NCBI GenBank assembly: GCA_022799115.1
Contig: JAAWNT010000012.1
Span: 1-64,000, forward strand
Origin: Clostridiales bacterium
GTDB taxonomy: Bacteria; Bacillota; Clostridia; Oscillospirales; Acutalibacteraceae
Length of the DNA stretch: 64,000 bases
Direction of reading: 5' to 3'
The notes under the pieces are model-generated. The model was not told where the DNA came from, did no database searches, and saw only the letters and a list, made by a program, of their open reading frames with translations. Below are positions 8,897 to 18,287 of this stretch, piece by piece. Numbering within the stretch: position 1 is the first letter of the stretch; each line of letters opens with the position of its first letter. A program made the translations under genes and the position numbers.

Positions 8897-8924
8897 TTGA
8901 AAAAAAGACGATTTGTGCTATACT
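8897..8924 (+). promoter_or_regulatory. uvrBA promoter
   Basis: TTGAAA (8897-8902), 16-bp spacer, TATACT (8919-8924) with an extended TG. The start of transcription would be near 8931, giving a leader of about 160 bases. Confidence 0.6.
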
Positions 8925-8965
8925 ATTACATTGACAAAAAGGTGATTTTGAAGTAATATTAGGTT

Positions 8966-8979
8966 GCAAACGTTTGTTC
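8966..8979. promoter_or_regulatory. Putative LexA (SOS) box for uvrBA
   Basis: Read on the minus strand this is GAACAAACGTTTGC, matching the Gram-positive LexA pattern GAACNNNNGTTY with a palindromic core CAAACGTTTG (8967-8976). It lies about 40 bp downstream of the -10 of a classic SOS operon, where a bound repressor could block elongation. Confidence 0.5.
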
Positions 8980-9008
8980 TTAATTTGCTCTTGATGCGCA
9001 AATCCGAG

Positions 9009-9029
9009 TTTTAGATTACAAATCTAAAA
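9009..9029. repeat. 9-bp perfect inverted repeat in uvrB leader
   Basis: TTTTAGATT and AATCTAAAA flank a 3-base centre (9009-9017/9021-9029). It could form a small hairpin in the uvrB 5' untranslated region or be a second operator. The role is unknown. Confidence 0.45.
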
Positions 9030-9094
9030 GCTTATGGATATACAAGAGCATTGATTGGCCGATTCAGGACTGATAAAAACAGGAGAAAATGCCT

Positions 9095-11065
9095 ATGAGT
9101 GAGCAAGAATTATTCAAATTAGTATCCCCCTACAAACCTACCGGGGACCAGCCGCAGGCGATTGCTAAACTGGTGGAAGGGATTAAAAAAGGGGATAGGG
9201 AACAGACGCTTCTGGGGGTTACTGGTTCCGGTAAGACGTTCACTATGGCTAATATTATTGCCCAGGTACAAAGGCCGACACTAATTCTGGCCCATAATAA
9301 AACCTTGGCGGCCCAGCTTTGCAGCGAGTTTCGCGAATTCTTTCCCGAGTCCTCAGTCGAATATTTCGTGTCCTATTATGACTATTATCAACCGGAAGCC
9401 TATATTGCAACAACGGATACTTATATTGAAAAGGATTCCGCCATCAACGATGAAATCGACAAACTCCGTCACTCCGCTACGTCAGCTTTATCCGAGCGGC
9501 GGGATGTGATTATTGTAGCCAGCGTTTCGTGTATTTACAGTCTGGGCAATCCGATTGACTACCGCACTATGGTAATCTCACTGCGTCCTGGCATGAAAAA
9601 AGACCGGGATCAGTTGTTAAAAAAACTGGTAGAGCTTCAATATGAACGCAATGACATCAATTTTATTCGTAATAAATTTCGAGTCCGGGGCGATGTGGTG
9701 GAAATCTTTCCTGCAACCTCCAATGATACTGCAATTCGGGTGGAGTTTTTTGGAGACGAGGTAGACCGCATCAGTGAGATTAATGTGGTGACCGGGGAGT
9801 TGAAGGCCCTGCTGAAACATATCGCCATTTATCCGGCCTCCCACTATATTGTTCCTCAAGAAAAAATGAAGGAAGCGGTGCAGCAGATAGAAACGGAGCT
9901 GGACCTTCGGCTGAAAGAATTCCGGGAAAAGGGAAAACTATTGGAAGCGCAGCGCATTGAGCAGCGGACCCGTTATGATATCGAAATGTTGCAGGAGATC
10001 GGTTTTTGCAAGGGAATTGAAAACTATTCCCGCGTTCTGGCAGGAAGACCGGCGGGCAGCGCCCCCTTCACTTTGTTGGATTACTTTCCCAAAGATTATT
10101 TATTGTTTGTGGATGAATCTCACGTTACTTTGCCTCAGGTGCGGGGGATGTTTGCAGGAGATCGGGCCAGAAAGGAAACCTTGATCGAATATGGTTTTCG
10201 TTTGCCCTCCGCCTACGATAACCGTCCTCTCAACTTTGATGAATTTTACGAGCGTATCAATCAGGCGGTATTTGTCAGCGCAACCCCGGGCGATCTGGAA
10301 AAAGAGAAGAGCACGCAAATTGCGGAACAGATCATCCGTCCCACTGGCCTGCTGGATCCAGAGATTATTGTAAAGCCAACCGAAGGTCAAATCGACGACC
10401 TGATCTCAGAGATTAATCTTAGAACTGCCAAAGGGTTCCGCGTATTGGTCACAACTTTGACAAAGAAAATGGCGGAGGATCTCACATCTTATTTGGAGGA
10501 TATGGGGATCCGTGTGCGATATATGCATCATGATATCGACACGGTGGAACGGATGGAGATCATCCGTGATTTGCGTTTGGGCGAATTTGATGTTTTGGTG
10601 GGAATCAACCTGCTGCGTGAAGGATTGGATATTCCCGAGGTAGCGTTGGTGGCAATTTTGGATGCCGACAAGGAAGGGTTCCTTCGTTCGGAACGTTCGC
10701 TGATTCAAACCATTGGCCGCGCCGCGCGAAATGCGGAAGGCCAGGTTATTATGTATGCGGATCAGGTCACTCCCTCAATGGAAAGCGCGTTGCGGGAAAC
10801 GGAGAGACGCCGCTCCATTCAGATCAAATACAATCAAGAGCATGGAATTACTCCCAAGACCATCGTCAAAAAAGTTTCCGATGTTCTGGAGATCACAAGC
10901 CATGCCAAAGAGGATAAAAAATCCAAGAAACGCCTTACAAAACAGGAACGTCAGCAGCTAATTGAACAATTAACCAAGGAAATGAAAGCAGCCGCAAAGC
11001 TGCTGGAATTTGAACACGCCGCCTACCTCAGAGACAAAATCAAAAAGCTAAGCGAGGGCAAATAG
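9095..11065 (+). CDS. uvrB: Excinuclease ABC subunit B
   Basis: UvrB is the helicase-like damage-verification subunit of nucleotide excision repair and works with UvrA and UvrC. The protein is about 656 residues, normal length. It has Walker A GVTGSGKT near residue 40, the beta-hairpin region [11 protein letters not shown] near 90, helicase motifs (DESH near 335; QTIGRAARN near 540) and a C-terminal UVR domain ([15 protein letters not shown]). An ATG at 9089 is only 3 bases from the AGGAG at 9081-9085, while the ATG at 9095 has ideal 9-base spacing, so I chose 9095. uvrA follows after 46 bp. A likely LexA box upstream suggests SOS control. Confidence 0.97.
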   Translation: MSEQELFKLVSPYKPTGDQPQAIAKLVEGIKKGDREQTLLGVTGSGKTFTMANIIAQVQRPTLILAHNKTLAAQLCSEFREFFPESSVEYFVSYYDYYQPEAYIATTDTYIEKDSAINDEIDKLRHSATSALSERRDVIIVASVSCIYSLGNPIDYRTMVISLRPGMKKDRDQLLKKLVELQYERNDINFIRNKFRVRGDVVEIFPATSNDTAIRVEFFGDEVDRISEINVVTGELKALLKHIAIYPASHYIVPQEKMKEAVQQIETELDLRLKEFREKGKLLEAQRIEQRTRYDIEMLQEIGFCKGIENYSRVLAGRPAGSAPFTLLDYFPKDYLLFVDESHVTLPQVRGMFAGDRARKETLIEYGFRLPSAYDNRPLNFDEFYERINQAVFVSATPGDLEKEKSTQIAEQIIRPTGLLDPEIIVKPTEGQIDDLISEINLRTAKGFRVLVTTLTKKMAEDLTSYLEDMGIRVRYMHHDIDTVERMEIIRDLRLGEFDVLVGINLLREGLDIPEVALVAILDADKEGFLRSERSLIQTIGRAARNAEGQVIMYADQVTPSMESALRETERRRSIQIKYNQEHGITPKTIVKKVSDVLEITSHAKEDKKSKKRLTKQERQQLIEQLTKEMKAAAKLLEFEHAAYLRDKIKKLSEGK

Positions 11066-11111
11066 CGAGTAAATCAAGCGGCCCCAGATGGGAAACGGAG
11101 GAAAGAAAGAA

Positions 11112-13931
11112 TTGTCAAATCATTCAATACACGTAAAAGGCGCTCGGGAACATAATCTAAAGAATATCGACATCACCATCCCCCGGGACAAACTGGTTGT
11201 ACTCACTGGATTATCCGGTTCGGGGAAGTCGTCCCTTGCTTTTGATACCATTTATGCAGAAGGGCAAAGAAGATATGTAGAATCCTTGTCCTCTTACGCT
11301 AGACAATTTCTGGGACAGATGGAAAAACCTGATGTGGATTATATTGAAGGTCTGTCACCGGCAATCTCCATCGATCAAAAGACCACATCCAAAAATCCCA
11401 GATCCACTGTGGGCACGGTAACCGAAATCTATGATTACCTGCGATTGCTTTACGCCCGGATTGGAATTCCTCATTGCCCTGTCTGCGGCCGGGAGATCAA
11501 GCAGCAGACCATCGATCAAATTGTGGATCAAGTGATGGCGCTTCCAGTGGGAACAAAAATCATGGTGCTGTCTCCCATTGTGCGGGGGCGTAAGGGAGAA
11601 CATGTCAAGGAATTTGAATCGGCCCGTAAAAGCGGATATGTCCGCGTTCGGGTAGACGGCATCATTTACGATTTATCCGAAACCATTAAACTGGAGAAAA
11701 ACAAAAAGCACACCATAGAAGTGGTGGTAGACCGGCTGGTGATTCAGCCCGATATGGTTTCCCGTCTGACAGACTCGATGGAAACCGCCTCCAGCCTTTC
11801 CGGCGGCCTAACGGTGATTCATGTGATGGATGGGGAAGATATGACCTTTTCCCAGAATTACGCCTGTCCCGAACACGGAATCAGCATTGAAGAGCTCACA
11901 CCCCGGATGTTTTCCTTTAACAATCCCTTTGGTGCGTGCAAAAAGTGTACAGGCCTGGGCGTCTTCATGAAAATAGATCCGGAATTGATTCTGCCAAATA
12001 AAAAGCTTTCTATCCGTCAAGGCGGGATAAAAGCCAGCGGGTGGGCTATGGAGGGCAGCACCATTGCCGGCATGTATTTCGACGCCCTCGCCAATCATTA
12101 TAACTTTTCTTTAGATACCCCCATTGAACAGTTACCCGATACAATTGTGGATATTCTTCTTTACGGCACCAAGGGAGAAAAATTGAAACTGATCCGAAAA
12201 AGCGAGTATGGGAGCGGCGTATACCAGAATGAATTTGAAGGCATTATCAATAATCTGGAGCGCCGGTTCCGGGAAACCCAAAGCAGCTGGATCAAAGAGG
12301 AGATAGAGTCCTATATGGCCTCCATTCCTTGCGACGCCTGTAAAGGCCAGCGACTGAACCCTGAAAGCTTGTCGGTAACCGTGGGCGGTATCAACATCAG
12401 TCAGTTCTGCGAAAAATCGGTTTCCGACGCCTTACAGTTCATTCAACAGCTACAGCTCTCTGAACGGGAACGTATGATTGCAGACGCCATTTTAAAGGAA
12501 ATTTGCGACCGCCTGGGCTTTTTGCAGAGCGTGGGCCTGGAATATCTGACATTATCCCGCTCCTCTGGCTCCCTGTCCGGGGGAGAAAGCCAGCGCATCC
12601 GCCTGGCCACACAAATCGGCTCCTCTTTGATGGGAGTGCTCTACATTTTGGACGAGCCCAGCATTGGACTTCACCAACGTGATAATGACAAATTGTTGGC
12701 TACGTTGCAACACCTTCGCGACTTGGGTAATACCGTGATTGTGGTGGAACACGACGAAGATACGATGTATGCCGCCGATTACATCGTGGATATTGGTCCA
12801 GGTGCGGGAATCAAGGGGGGAGAAGTGGTATGCTGCGGCTCAGTGGATGAGATCAAGGCATGTCCCGGCTCCATTACCGGCCAGTATCTCAGCGGGAAGA
12901 AAAAGGTAGAAATTCCTGCAAAGCGGCGCAAAGGGAACGGGAAAAAACTCAGAATTGTAGGAGCAACCCAAAACAATTTGAAAAACGTCAGTGTTGATAT
13001 CCCATTGGGTAAGTTTGTGTGCGTTACCGGGGTATCCGGATCCGGGAAATCTTCCTTAATCAATGAGATTTTATATAAAAGGCTGGCCTCCCAGCTCAAC
13101 GGCGCGAAGTGCCGAGCCGGCGCGCACAAAGAGATAAAAGGGATCGATGAGCTGGACAAGGTTATTGATATCAACCAATCCCCCATCGGCAGAACCCCGC
13201 GGTCTAATCCTGCCACTTATACGGGGGTGTTCGGGGATATCCGAGAACTTTACGCTTCCACCCAGGAGGCCAAACTGCGCGGCTTTAACAGCGGCCGTTT
13301 TTCCTTTAATATTAAGGGAGGACGGTGCGAGGCCTGTCAGGGTGACGGAATCATAAAAATAGAGATGCACTTCCTGCCGGATATCTATGTTCCCTGCGAA
13401 GTATGCAAAGGAAAACGTTATAACCGGGAAACCCTGGAAATTCGCTATAAGGACAAAAGTATCTATGACGTCTTGGAGATGACGGTGGACGAGGGCTTGG
13501 AGTTTTTCTCCAGTATTCCCAAAATTGCCCGCAAATTAAAGACACTTCAGGATGTAGGCTTGGGATATGTAAAAATCGGCCAATCCTCCACCACTCTTTC
13601 CGGCGGTGAAGCACAGCGTGTAAAGCTGGCTACCGAGCTTAGCAAACGTTCCACAGGAAAAACCATTTATATTCTGGACGAACCAACCACAGGTCTTCAC
13701 ATTGCTGATGTGCATAAGCTGATTGATGTGCTGCAAAAGCTGGTGGATGCAGGAAACACTGTGGTTGTCATCGAACACAATCTGGATCTGATTAAAACCG
13801 CCGATCATATCATCGATCTTGGACCGGAAGGGGGAGATAAGGGCGGCTATGTCGTAGCTGCCGGTACTCCGGAACAAATCGCTAAGGTGGAAGAATCCTA
13901 TACGGGACAATATCTGAAAAAATTATTGTAA
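11112..13931 (+). CDS. uvrA: Excinuclease ABC subunit A
   Basis: UvrA is the dimeric ABC-type ATPase that finds bulky DNA lesions and loads UvrB. The roughly 939-residue protein has two ABC modules: Walker [10 protein letters not shown] and [12 protein letters not shown] signatures LSGGESQR and LSGGEAQR. Its zinc-binding Cys pairs are CPVCG, CKKC/CDAC and CEAC...CEVC. An ATG at 11088 gives eight extra residues, but GGAGG (11097-11101) lies inside that segment and is perfectly spaced (10 bases) from a TTG at 11112. The TTG start gives the usual N-terminus [15 protein letters not shown]. It is co-transcribed with uvrB and ends in a clear terminator. Confidence 0.96.
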   Translation: MSNHSIHVKGAREHNLKNIDITIPRDKLVVLTGLSGSGKSSLAFDTIYAEGQRRYVESLSSYARQFLGQMEKPDVDYIEGLSPAISIDQKTTSKNPRSTVGTVTEIYDYLRLLYARIGIPHCPVCGREIKQQTIDQIVDQVMALPVGTKIMVLSPIVRGRKGEHVKEFESARKSGYVRVRVDGIIYDLSETIKLEKNKKHTIEVVVDRLVIQPDMVSRLTDSMETASSLSGGLTVIHVMDGEDMTFSQNYACPEHGISIEELTPRMFSFNNPFGACKKCTGLGVFMKIDPELILPNKKLSIRQGGIKASGWAMEGSTIAGMYFDALANHYNFSLDTPIEQLPDTIVDILLYGTKGEKLKLIRKSEYGSGVYQNEFEGIINNLERRFRETQSSWIKEEIESYMASIPCDACKGQRLNPESLSVTVGGINISQFCEKSVSDALQFIQQLQLSERERMIADAILKEICDRLGFLQSVGLEYLTLSRSSGSLSGGESQRIRLATQIGSSLMGVLYILDEPSIGLHQRDNDKLLATLQHLRDLGNTVIVVEHDEDTMYAADYIVDIGPGAGIKGGEVVCCGSVDEIKACPGSITGQYLSGKKKVEIPAKRRKGNGKKLRIVGATQNNLKNVSVDIPLGKFVCVTGVSGSGKSSLINEILYKRLASQLNGAKCRAGAHKEIKGIDELDKVIDINQSPIGRTPRSNPATYTGVFGDIRELYASTQEAKLRGFNSGRFSFNIKGGRCEACQGDGIIKIEMHFLPDIYVPCEVCKGKRYNRETLEIRYKDKSIYDVLEMTVDEGLEFFSSIPKIARKLKTLQDVGLGYVKIGQSSTTLSGGEAQRVKLATELSKRSTGKTIYILDEPTTGLHIADVHKLIDVLQKLVDAGNTVVVIEHNLDLIKTADHIIDLGPEGGDKGGYVVAAGTPEQIAKVEESYTGQYLKKLL

Positions 13932-13936
13932 GAAAC

Positions 13937-13969
13937 AAAAGAAGCCTTTTTGGAAAGAGGCTTCTTTTT
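13937..13969. terminator. Bidirectional terminator, uvrA/holin
   Basis: An 11-bp perfect stem (13937-13947/13958-13968) has A-rich left and T-rich right ends. It serves uvrA on the plus strand and probably the converging holin gene on the minus strand. Confidence 0.85.
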
Positions 13970-13972
13970 CTG

Positions 13973-14254
13973 TTATTTTTGTGGTTTTTTTGGCGATGTA
14001 CAGTTCATGGTTTCAGAACAATCTGAAATTCCAGCGGTGGTCGGATCCTGCAATGCGTTCCATACGCTGACCGCTACTAAGCTAACCACATAGGGACTGG
14101 ACACCGCCGATAAAATGGTATTTCCCACCATAGACCAAGTGGTGAAATCGGAACCGGTTAATCCAGTAAATGCCAAAACTGGCGTAATAAAAGCAAGTGC
14201 GATTTGAATCCAAAAATGCGGATTCTTGGCACGAACCTTCCAATTCATTTTCAT
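13973..14254 (-). CDS. Phage holin, phi LC3 family
   Basis: Holins form membrane lesions that let phage endolysins reach the wall. This 93-residue protein begins MKMNWKVRAKNPHFWIQI and contains two hydrophobic segments (about 13-32 and 40-66). It carries the family signature DPTTAGISD near the end. SD GGAGGAG lies 10 bases from the ATG, and a promoter fits at 14280-14307. No endolysin, portal or tail gene is nearby, so it is an orphan left from a prophage or recruited for a host role such as toxin release or lysis. The family call is firm; the role here is open. Confidence 0.85.
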   Translation of the reverse strand: MKMNWKVRAKNPHFWIQIALAFITPVLAFTGLTGSDFTTWSMVGNTILSAVSSPYVVSLVAVSVWNALQDPTTAGISDCSETMNCTSPKKPQK

Positions 14255-14279
14255 AAAGTGAATACTCCTCCATGTGTGG

Positions 14280-14307
14280 ATTATAATGGCTTCCGTTTAT
14301 GTTCCAA
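14280..14307 (-). promoter_or_regulatory. Promoter of the orphan holin
   Basis: On the minus strand TTGGAA (14307-14302), a 16-bp spacer and TATAAT (14285-14280) lie just upstream of the holin SD, giving a short leader of about 20 bases. Confidence 0.5.
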
Positions 14308-14441
14308 TGCAAGAAACATCACTCCTGCTTTATTGGTTGTCGTTTTGACGACTGCCAACAGAAATTGAATAAGAGCGCCGCTGTTTTTCATTATATTTAT
14401 TGGACTGCCTATAACCGCACAAAATTGCAATGGTTCATTTG

Positions 14442-14649
14442 TCATGCGTGAGTTGTCCCTGCTGCCATAGTATGCATATGATTTTCATTTGGCTCAACAA
14501 AAGCAAAAGACTTCTTGATATCTGCTGTTTCATCTATAAAGGAATATCGCTTTCTATCACTCTGTATTTCGGTTGGCTCATTTCAATTGACGTTTCAACA
14601 AGCGCTTTTGGGGAAGCGCCTCTTCCAGCGTCCTCAGAAATTTCTAATC
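14442..14649 (-). pseudogene. 3' remnant of a frameshifted gene
   Basis: Minus-strand reading gives a protein-like segment (VETSIEMSQPKYRVIESDIP) that hits a stop at 14536-14534. The -1 frame then continues smoothly as FIDETADIKKSFAFVEPNEN to a TGA at 14444-14442. Adding one T to the T-run near 14539 would join the two into one frame. The 5' part is absent: the frame is closed just before the terminator at 14650-14694. I do not recognise the family. Its place beside a holin suggests mobile-element debris. Confidence 0.45.
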
Positions 14650-14694
14650 AAAAAGGCCGAGGGCACAATACATCGTGTGATTGTGTCCCCGGCC
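14650..14694 (-). terminator. Terminator of the glycosidase gene
   Basis: A 15-base stem (14655-14669/14680-14694) with one mismatch and a G-U pair has its T-run on the minus strand (complement of A at 14650-14654). It lies 60 bases behind the glycosidase stop. Confidence 0.75.
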
Positions 14695-14754
14695 AAAAGG
14701 AAAATATCCCGTCCTTACGACTCTCATATCCTATCTTAAATACAAATGGTTTCT

Positions 14755-15798
14755 TCAAGTTTCAGCTTGTCTACCCGCAAGCGGCATCACAATATTCCAC
14801 GTCCATGTGGATTGATAGGGATTTGTTCCATTACCTGTTGCCAAGTAGAGATGGGTTGGCCGGCCATCCTGCAACAACAAAAATGGCCGTTCCAAATTGC
14901 ATTGGGTGGTTACGCTTCCATCGTCCCATGTTACAGTTCTGCTATAGGCCTTGGGCTGTTCTGCAAACGACCAATGGATACAATCCATACTCTCCCCATA
15001 AAGACCTGCGCCCCATTCCCCACAGATACCACCACTTTGATTCTTAAAATCATCCTTGATTAACAGGCGGAATTTACCATCTTCAAACCAAAGATAGGGA
15101 TCCTCCAAATGATAATTAGGATTCTGAAAGGAAAAAAGAGGATCCTCCGTCAATCGTCGAAACGGTCCTTGCGGATGATCCGCGTATGCAACCCCGATTT
15201 TCAAAGTGGCATTGGCATAGCTTCTCGATTTATACAACAAATAGGTATTGCCGTTGGGCAAAATAGCCGCTGCCGGATTGCTTGTAATGGTGCAGTCCCA
15301 GTGCGAACAATCTCTAGGCTCCAGAAGAGGCTCGTCTCTTCTCTTCCAGGGGCCAAAGACGGATTCGGAGACCGCAAGCCCAATCCGTTTTTTATTCCAT
15401 ACCTCTAAACTTCGTTCTGGTGATATTTCTTCCTCATGCTGAGGAATTGGTCCTCCATAAGTGGTACCCATATAATACAGATAGTATCTTCCATTCCATT
15501 CACGGATATAAGGATTGTGGGTACTCATACCATCAAAGAATTCTCTACCTCGCCGGGGAAGCACAACTTGCTCCAAATGGAACGGACCTTCGGGCGTATC
15601 ACTGGAGGCCCGTACTACTTGGCTGTTAAACAGCCACTGATTTCCAAAGCCCATGGTTCTGTTCCAACTGGATGCAAACATATGAAAACGTCCGTCTTCG
15701 CCTTTTATTACACTGCCGCACCAGATCATAAGATCTTCTTTGAAAAAACCGCCGTTTTTGACTGCTGGAAGCAGTCTGCCGTGAATTTCATTGACCAT
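14755..15798 (-). CDS. Beta-propeller glycosidase (GH43/GH117-like)
   Basis: The 347-residue protein lacks a signal peptide, so it is probably cytosolic and acts on imported oligosaccharides. It shows repeated blade-like motifs of five-bladed propeller glycosidases: GREFFDGMSTHNPYI, WNGRYYLYYMGTTY, IGLAVSESVFGPW, SNPAAAILPNGNTYLLYKS and YHLEDPYLWFEDGKF. Acidic residues in STHNP-D-type and HLEDP contexts could be catalytic, but I cannot assign them. The SD AAGGAG lies about 9 bases before the ATG. It is a single-gene unit with its own promoter and terminator and no transporter beside it. Family is reasonably sure; the substrate is unknown. Confidence 0.75.
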   Translation of the reverse strand: MVNEIHGRLLPAVKNGGFFKEDLMIWCGSVIKGEDGRFHMFASSWNRTMGFGNQWLFNSQVVRASSDTPEGPFHLEQVVLPRRGREFFDGMSTHNPYIREWNGRYYLYYMGTTYGGPIPQHEEEISPERSLEVWNKKRIGLAVSESVFGPWKRRDEPLLEPRDCSHWDCTITSNPAAAILPNGNTYLLYKSRSYANATLKIGVAYADHPQGPFRRLTEDPLFSFQNPNYHLEDPYLWFEDGKFRLLIKDDFKNQSGGICGEWGAGLYGESMDCIHWSFAEQPKAYSRTVTWDDGSVTTQCNLERPFLLLQDGRPTHLYLATGNGTNPYQSTWTWNIVMPLAGRQAET

Positions 15799-15867
15799 AT
15801 TTGCGCGCTCCTTGCTAATTCTTTCATAAATGATAAATAAGTGAACAATATTGATGATGTTTCAGTT

Positions 15868-15876
15868 ATTATAACA
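15868..15876 (-). promoter_or_regulatory. Extended -10 promoter of the glycosidase
   Basis: On the minus strand TGTTATAAT gives a perfect -10 with an extended TG. No good -35 is seen at 17 bp. Confidence 0.45.
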
Positions 15877-16243
15877 TAAAACAGGTTGAAAAAGATGGGT
15901 TATGCATTTATTTCATCCTGTTTTATACAAAAGGTAACGAAAGAGATAACGGTGGTTTTTAGCATACCCACAGTCTTTGAGCGCTATCTATGCTGTATCA
16001 TGTTATTGTACATTTTATTGTTCTCGTTATCATCATCTATAGGTACTTGTTTTCGGTTTTGCGATATGGCTTCTTCCAAATAGGCGTGAAAAGTTATCAA
16101 AAAATTAAGCGTTTGATGTACACCCGATTTTCTCAAGAAAATGCTGCAAAATGCAACCGCCCTCCGCATATCGGAATGGGGATCTGTCCAAACGGGCAGT
16201 TCCCCAAACGGATATACTTTTTAATTACTGTTAATAGGGCTTC
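15877..16243. other. Gene-free region
   Basis: Short open frames occur on both strands, but none has an SD, a recognisable motif or plausible composition. I see no repeat or RNA element. It may hold decayed sequence like the neighbouring holin/pseudogene region. Confidence 0.4.
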
Positions 16244-17143
16244 TTAGCGAGTTTTTTTCTCTACCGCAAACCATAACTCAAGATATCCCATATCGGTATC
16301 CCCGCCATATACTTCAAAATTCATACCATTTACTTGTTCATATTCGGAAGTTGGCAGCCATTCTGAATAAAAGCGTTTATTGAGATCATTGCAAACCTCA
16401 ACAACCTGATCCCACTTGAACTTTTCTGACGGGAATATAACCCATGTGTGCGCCGGAATATCCACTACCGTATATCCGTCTGTCTTGCTGTTTTTGCTTT
16501 TGAATGCACACTGCATATACGCGAATGTGCCCGGCTCTGTTTGCTTGTAATCACAAACTCCATGTACCTTACACAAGTTCTGACCGACAAACGATGGCAA
16601 ATCTCCGGCGTCTGACGCGAGTTTTTCATATGCTCCATTGGTGCGATTTTGGTTCCATAATTCGTGTGGATTATTCGGATATGCGCCGCTGCCATCCGCC
16701 TTGAAAATACCCTCATAGCCAAAAACCTGAAACGCCTCTTTTGTTTCAATTCGATAATCCATTTCTTTCTCTCCTTTGACTGAAATATGAAAGGAAATCC
16801 TTGGATAGGCCTTCAGCGTTATACCATCAGCGCGCGCTTCTGTCGGTGTAACTCCGTGCAGTGTTTGGAAGGCGCGGGAAAATGAAACTGGGGAATCGTA
16901 ACCATACTTTAAGGCCAAATCAATCACTTTGATGTCACTGCTTTGCAAATCGATAGCTGCCAATGTTAATTTTCTTCTGCGGATGTATTCCGTAAGAGAT
17001 ATATCTGTAATAAACGAAAACATCCGATAGTAGTTGTACACCGAACAGCCTGCAATTTGAGCAAGCGTATCCGGATTAATTTCGCCTGTTAGATTATCTT
17101 CCACATATGCCAGTGCCAAACTCATACGGGTCATTAAGTCCAA
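16244..17143 (-). CDS. AraC-family regulator with GyrI-like domain
   Basis: This is a transcription regulator of about 299 residues. The N-terminal AraC/XylS double helix-turn-helix (about 5-105) includes IAGCSVYNYYRMFSFITDI and LALKYGYDSPVSFSRAFQ. The C-terminal half (about 120-298) is a GyrI/Rob-like small-molecule-binding domain with VVDIPAHTWVIFP and YLELWFAV. The longest frame begins at a TTG at 17161, but AAAGGAGAGAG lies inside that region and is best spaced for a second TTG at 17143 (or the ATG three codons on). Members often sense drugs or other hydrophobic compounds; the ligand and targets here are unknown. It stands alone. Confidence 0.9.
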   Translation of the reverse strand: MDLMTRMSLALAYVEDNLTGEINPDTLAQIAGCSVYNYYRMFSFITDISLTEYIRRRKLTLAAIDLQSSDIKVIDLALKYGYDSPVSFSRAFQTLHGVTPTEARADGITLKAYPRISFHISVKGEKEMDYRIETKEAFQVFGYEGIFKADGSGAYPNNPHELWNQNRTNGAYEKLASDAGDLPSFVGQNLCKVHGVCDYKQTEPGTFAYMQCAFKSKNSKTDGYTVVDIPAHTWVIFPSEKFKWDQVVEVCNDLNKRFYSEWLPTSEYEQVNGMNFEVYGGDTDMGYLELWFAVEKKTR

Positions 17144-17290
17144 GAATCTCTCTCCTTTCAATCAAAGTATAAATCCAAGAATGTTTATTGTCGCAACTTT
17201 TTAAGCCGGGTTTTGTTTGTAATGTATTGAACATATAAACCATTTACTTCATCTTCATTATAACGTATGCAATGTTAAACTGCATAAAAT

Positions 17291-17331
17291 AAAAAACGAC
17301 AAGCTCAACTCTAGTCGAAACTTGTCGTTTT
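17291..17331 (-). terminator. Terminator of the tRNA-Leu gene
   Basis: An 11-bp stem (17293-17303/17321-17331) is followed on the minus strand by T6 (complement of 17291-17296). It directly abuts the tRNA 3' end. Confidence 0.85.
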
Positions 17332-17332
17332 C

Positions 17333-17417
17333 TGGTACGGGTAATGGGAGTCGAACCCACACGCCTTGCGGCACAGGAACCTAAATCCTGCACGTCTGCC
17401 AATTCCGCCATACCCGC
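17333..17417 (-). tRNA. tRNA-Leu (anticodon TAG), CCA encoded
   Basis: On the minus strand the 5' end is GCGGGTATGGCGG and the 3' end is TACCCGT-A-CCA. The acceptor stem has seven pairs including a G1-U72 wobble. The T arm is GTGGG-TTCGACT-CCCAT. The anticodon stem CAGGA/TCCTG encloses a loop with TAG, reading CUA codons. A short extra arm (GCCGCAAGGC region) marks the class II leucine type. A terminator follows immediately. Confidence 0.95.
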
Positions 17418-17513
17418 ATATTGGTTGCTCACTGAAAACGATGAAATCAGAAAGCTTATATATTATAGCGAACTCTTGGGAAAAAAGCAAGTGTTTTCGC
17501 GATGAATGGTAAT

Positions 17514-17542
17514 TTGCCTTGGATAAGAGTATATGCTATAAT
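17514..17542 (+). promoter_or_regulatory. Promoter of the uracil-DNA glycosylase
   Basis: TTGCCT (17514-17519), 17-bp spacer, TATAAT (17537-17542), with extended TG. Because it lies inside the longest possible frame (open from 17502), it shows that translation starts downstream, at 17577. Confidence 0.75.
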
Positions 17543-17576
17543 AGAAAAAAACATAAAGGAAAATGAGGATATTGCA

Positions 17577-18161
17577 ATGTATCAAAGTTGGGATGAACTG
17601 GAATCAAATTGTAAGGGATGCACCAAATGCGGTTTGTGTGAAACCCGAAACCATGTGGTAGTGGGGGTTGGCAATCGAAACGCTGAGGTGATGTTTATTG
17701 GGGAAGGTCCTGGAGAAAATGAGGATTTACAAGGGGAACCCTTTGTAGGCCGCGGGGGACAGCTCTTGGACAAAATGCTCAACGCAGTGGATTTGGATCG
17801 CAATAAGAACATTTATATCGCCAATATTGTCAAATGCCGTCCGCCCCAAAACCGTGACCCTCTGCAAGAAGAACAGGACGCCTGCATCGATTGGCTGCGA
17901 AACCAGGTGTTGCTGCTAAAGCCAAAGATCATTGTATGTTTGGGCAGAATTGCTGGAATGAAAATCATAAAGCCCGACTTAAAGATTACCAAGGAACATG
18001 GGGTGTTTTACGAAAAGAATGGAATATTCATGATGGCAACTCTGCATCCCGCGGCTCTATTACGCAATCCGGCGCAAAAACCGGGTGCGTTTGAGGACTT
18101 CCTTAAGCTTAGGGACAAGATCAAGGAGATCTGCGACCATACCTATACACAAAATGATTAA
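17577..18161 (+). CDS. Uracil-DNA glycosylase, Fe-S family (type 4/5)
   Basis: The protein removes uracil from DNA and starts base excision repair. The roughly 194-residue protein has the iron-sulfur cysteines of this family (CKGCTKCGLC near the N-terminus; KCRPP and ACIDW near 85-105). It also has the uracil-pocket motif GEGPGENEDLQGEPFVG and the C-terminal TLHPAALLRNP box. The start was chosen because the promoter -10 lies upstream at 17537-17542 and GAGGAT is spaced 8 bases before the ATG. It is a monocistronic unit with a strong terminator. Distinguishing type 4 from type 5 needs alignment; the motifs fit type 4 better. Confidence 0.93.
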   Translation: MYQSWDELESNCKGCTKCGLCETRNHVVVGVGNRNAEVMFIGEGPGENEDLQGEPFVGRGGQLLDKMLNAVDLDRNKNIYIANIVKCRPPQNRDPLQEEQDACIDWLRNQVLLLKPKIIVCLGRIAGMKIIKPDLKITKEHGVFYEKNGIFMMATLHPAALLRNPAQKPGAFEDFLKLRDKIKEICDHTYTQND

Positions 18162-18165
18162 AGGG

Positions 18166-18206
18166 AGAGCAATACTGCCGTTGTGTCGGCGGTATTGCTC
18201 TTTTTT
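18166..18206 (+). terminator. Strong intrinsic terminator
   Basis: A 15-bp stem (18166-18180/18187-18201, one G-U) with a 6-base loop is followed by T6, five bases after the glycosylase stop. Confidence 0.9.
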
Positions 18207-18287
18207 ATTGGATTTGGCTTGTTTCAGCAGTATCAAACAATCTGTCTGTCGCATAGCATAGATTAGATTGAACAGGAGGGATCCAAT

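Noticed and set aside
14430..15047. Plus-strand frame of 205 codons
   Set aside because: It runs antisense through the glycosidase terminator and the broken gene, has no SD, and its translation shows no family motif; the minus-strand glycosidase explains the region.
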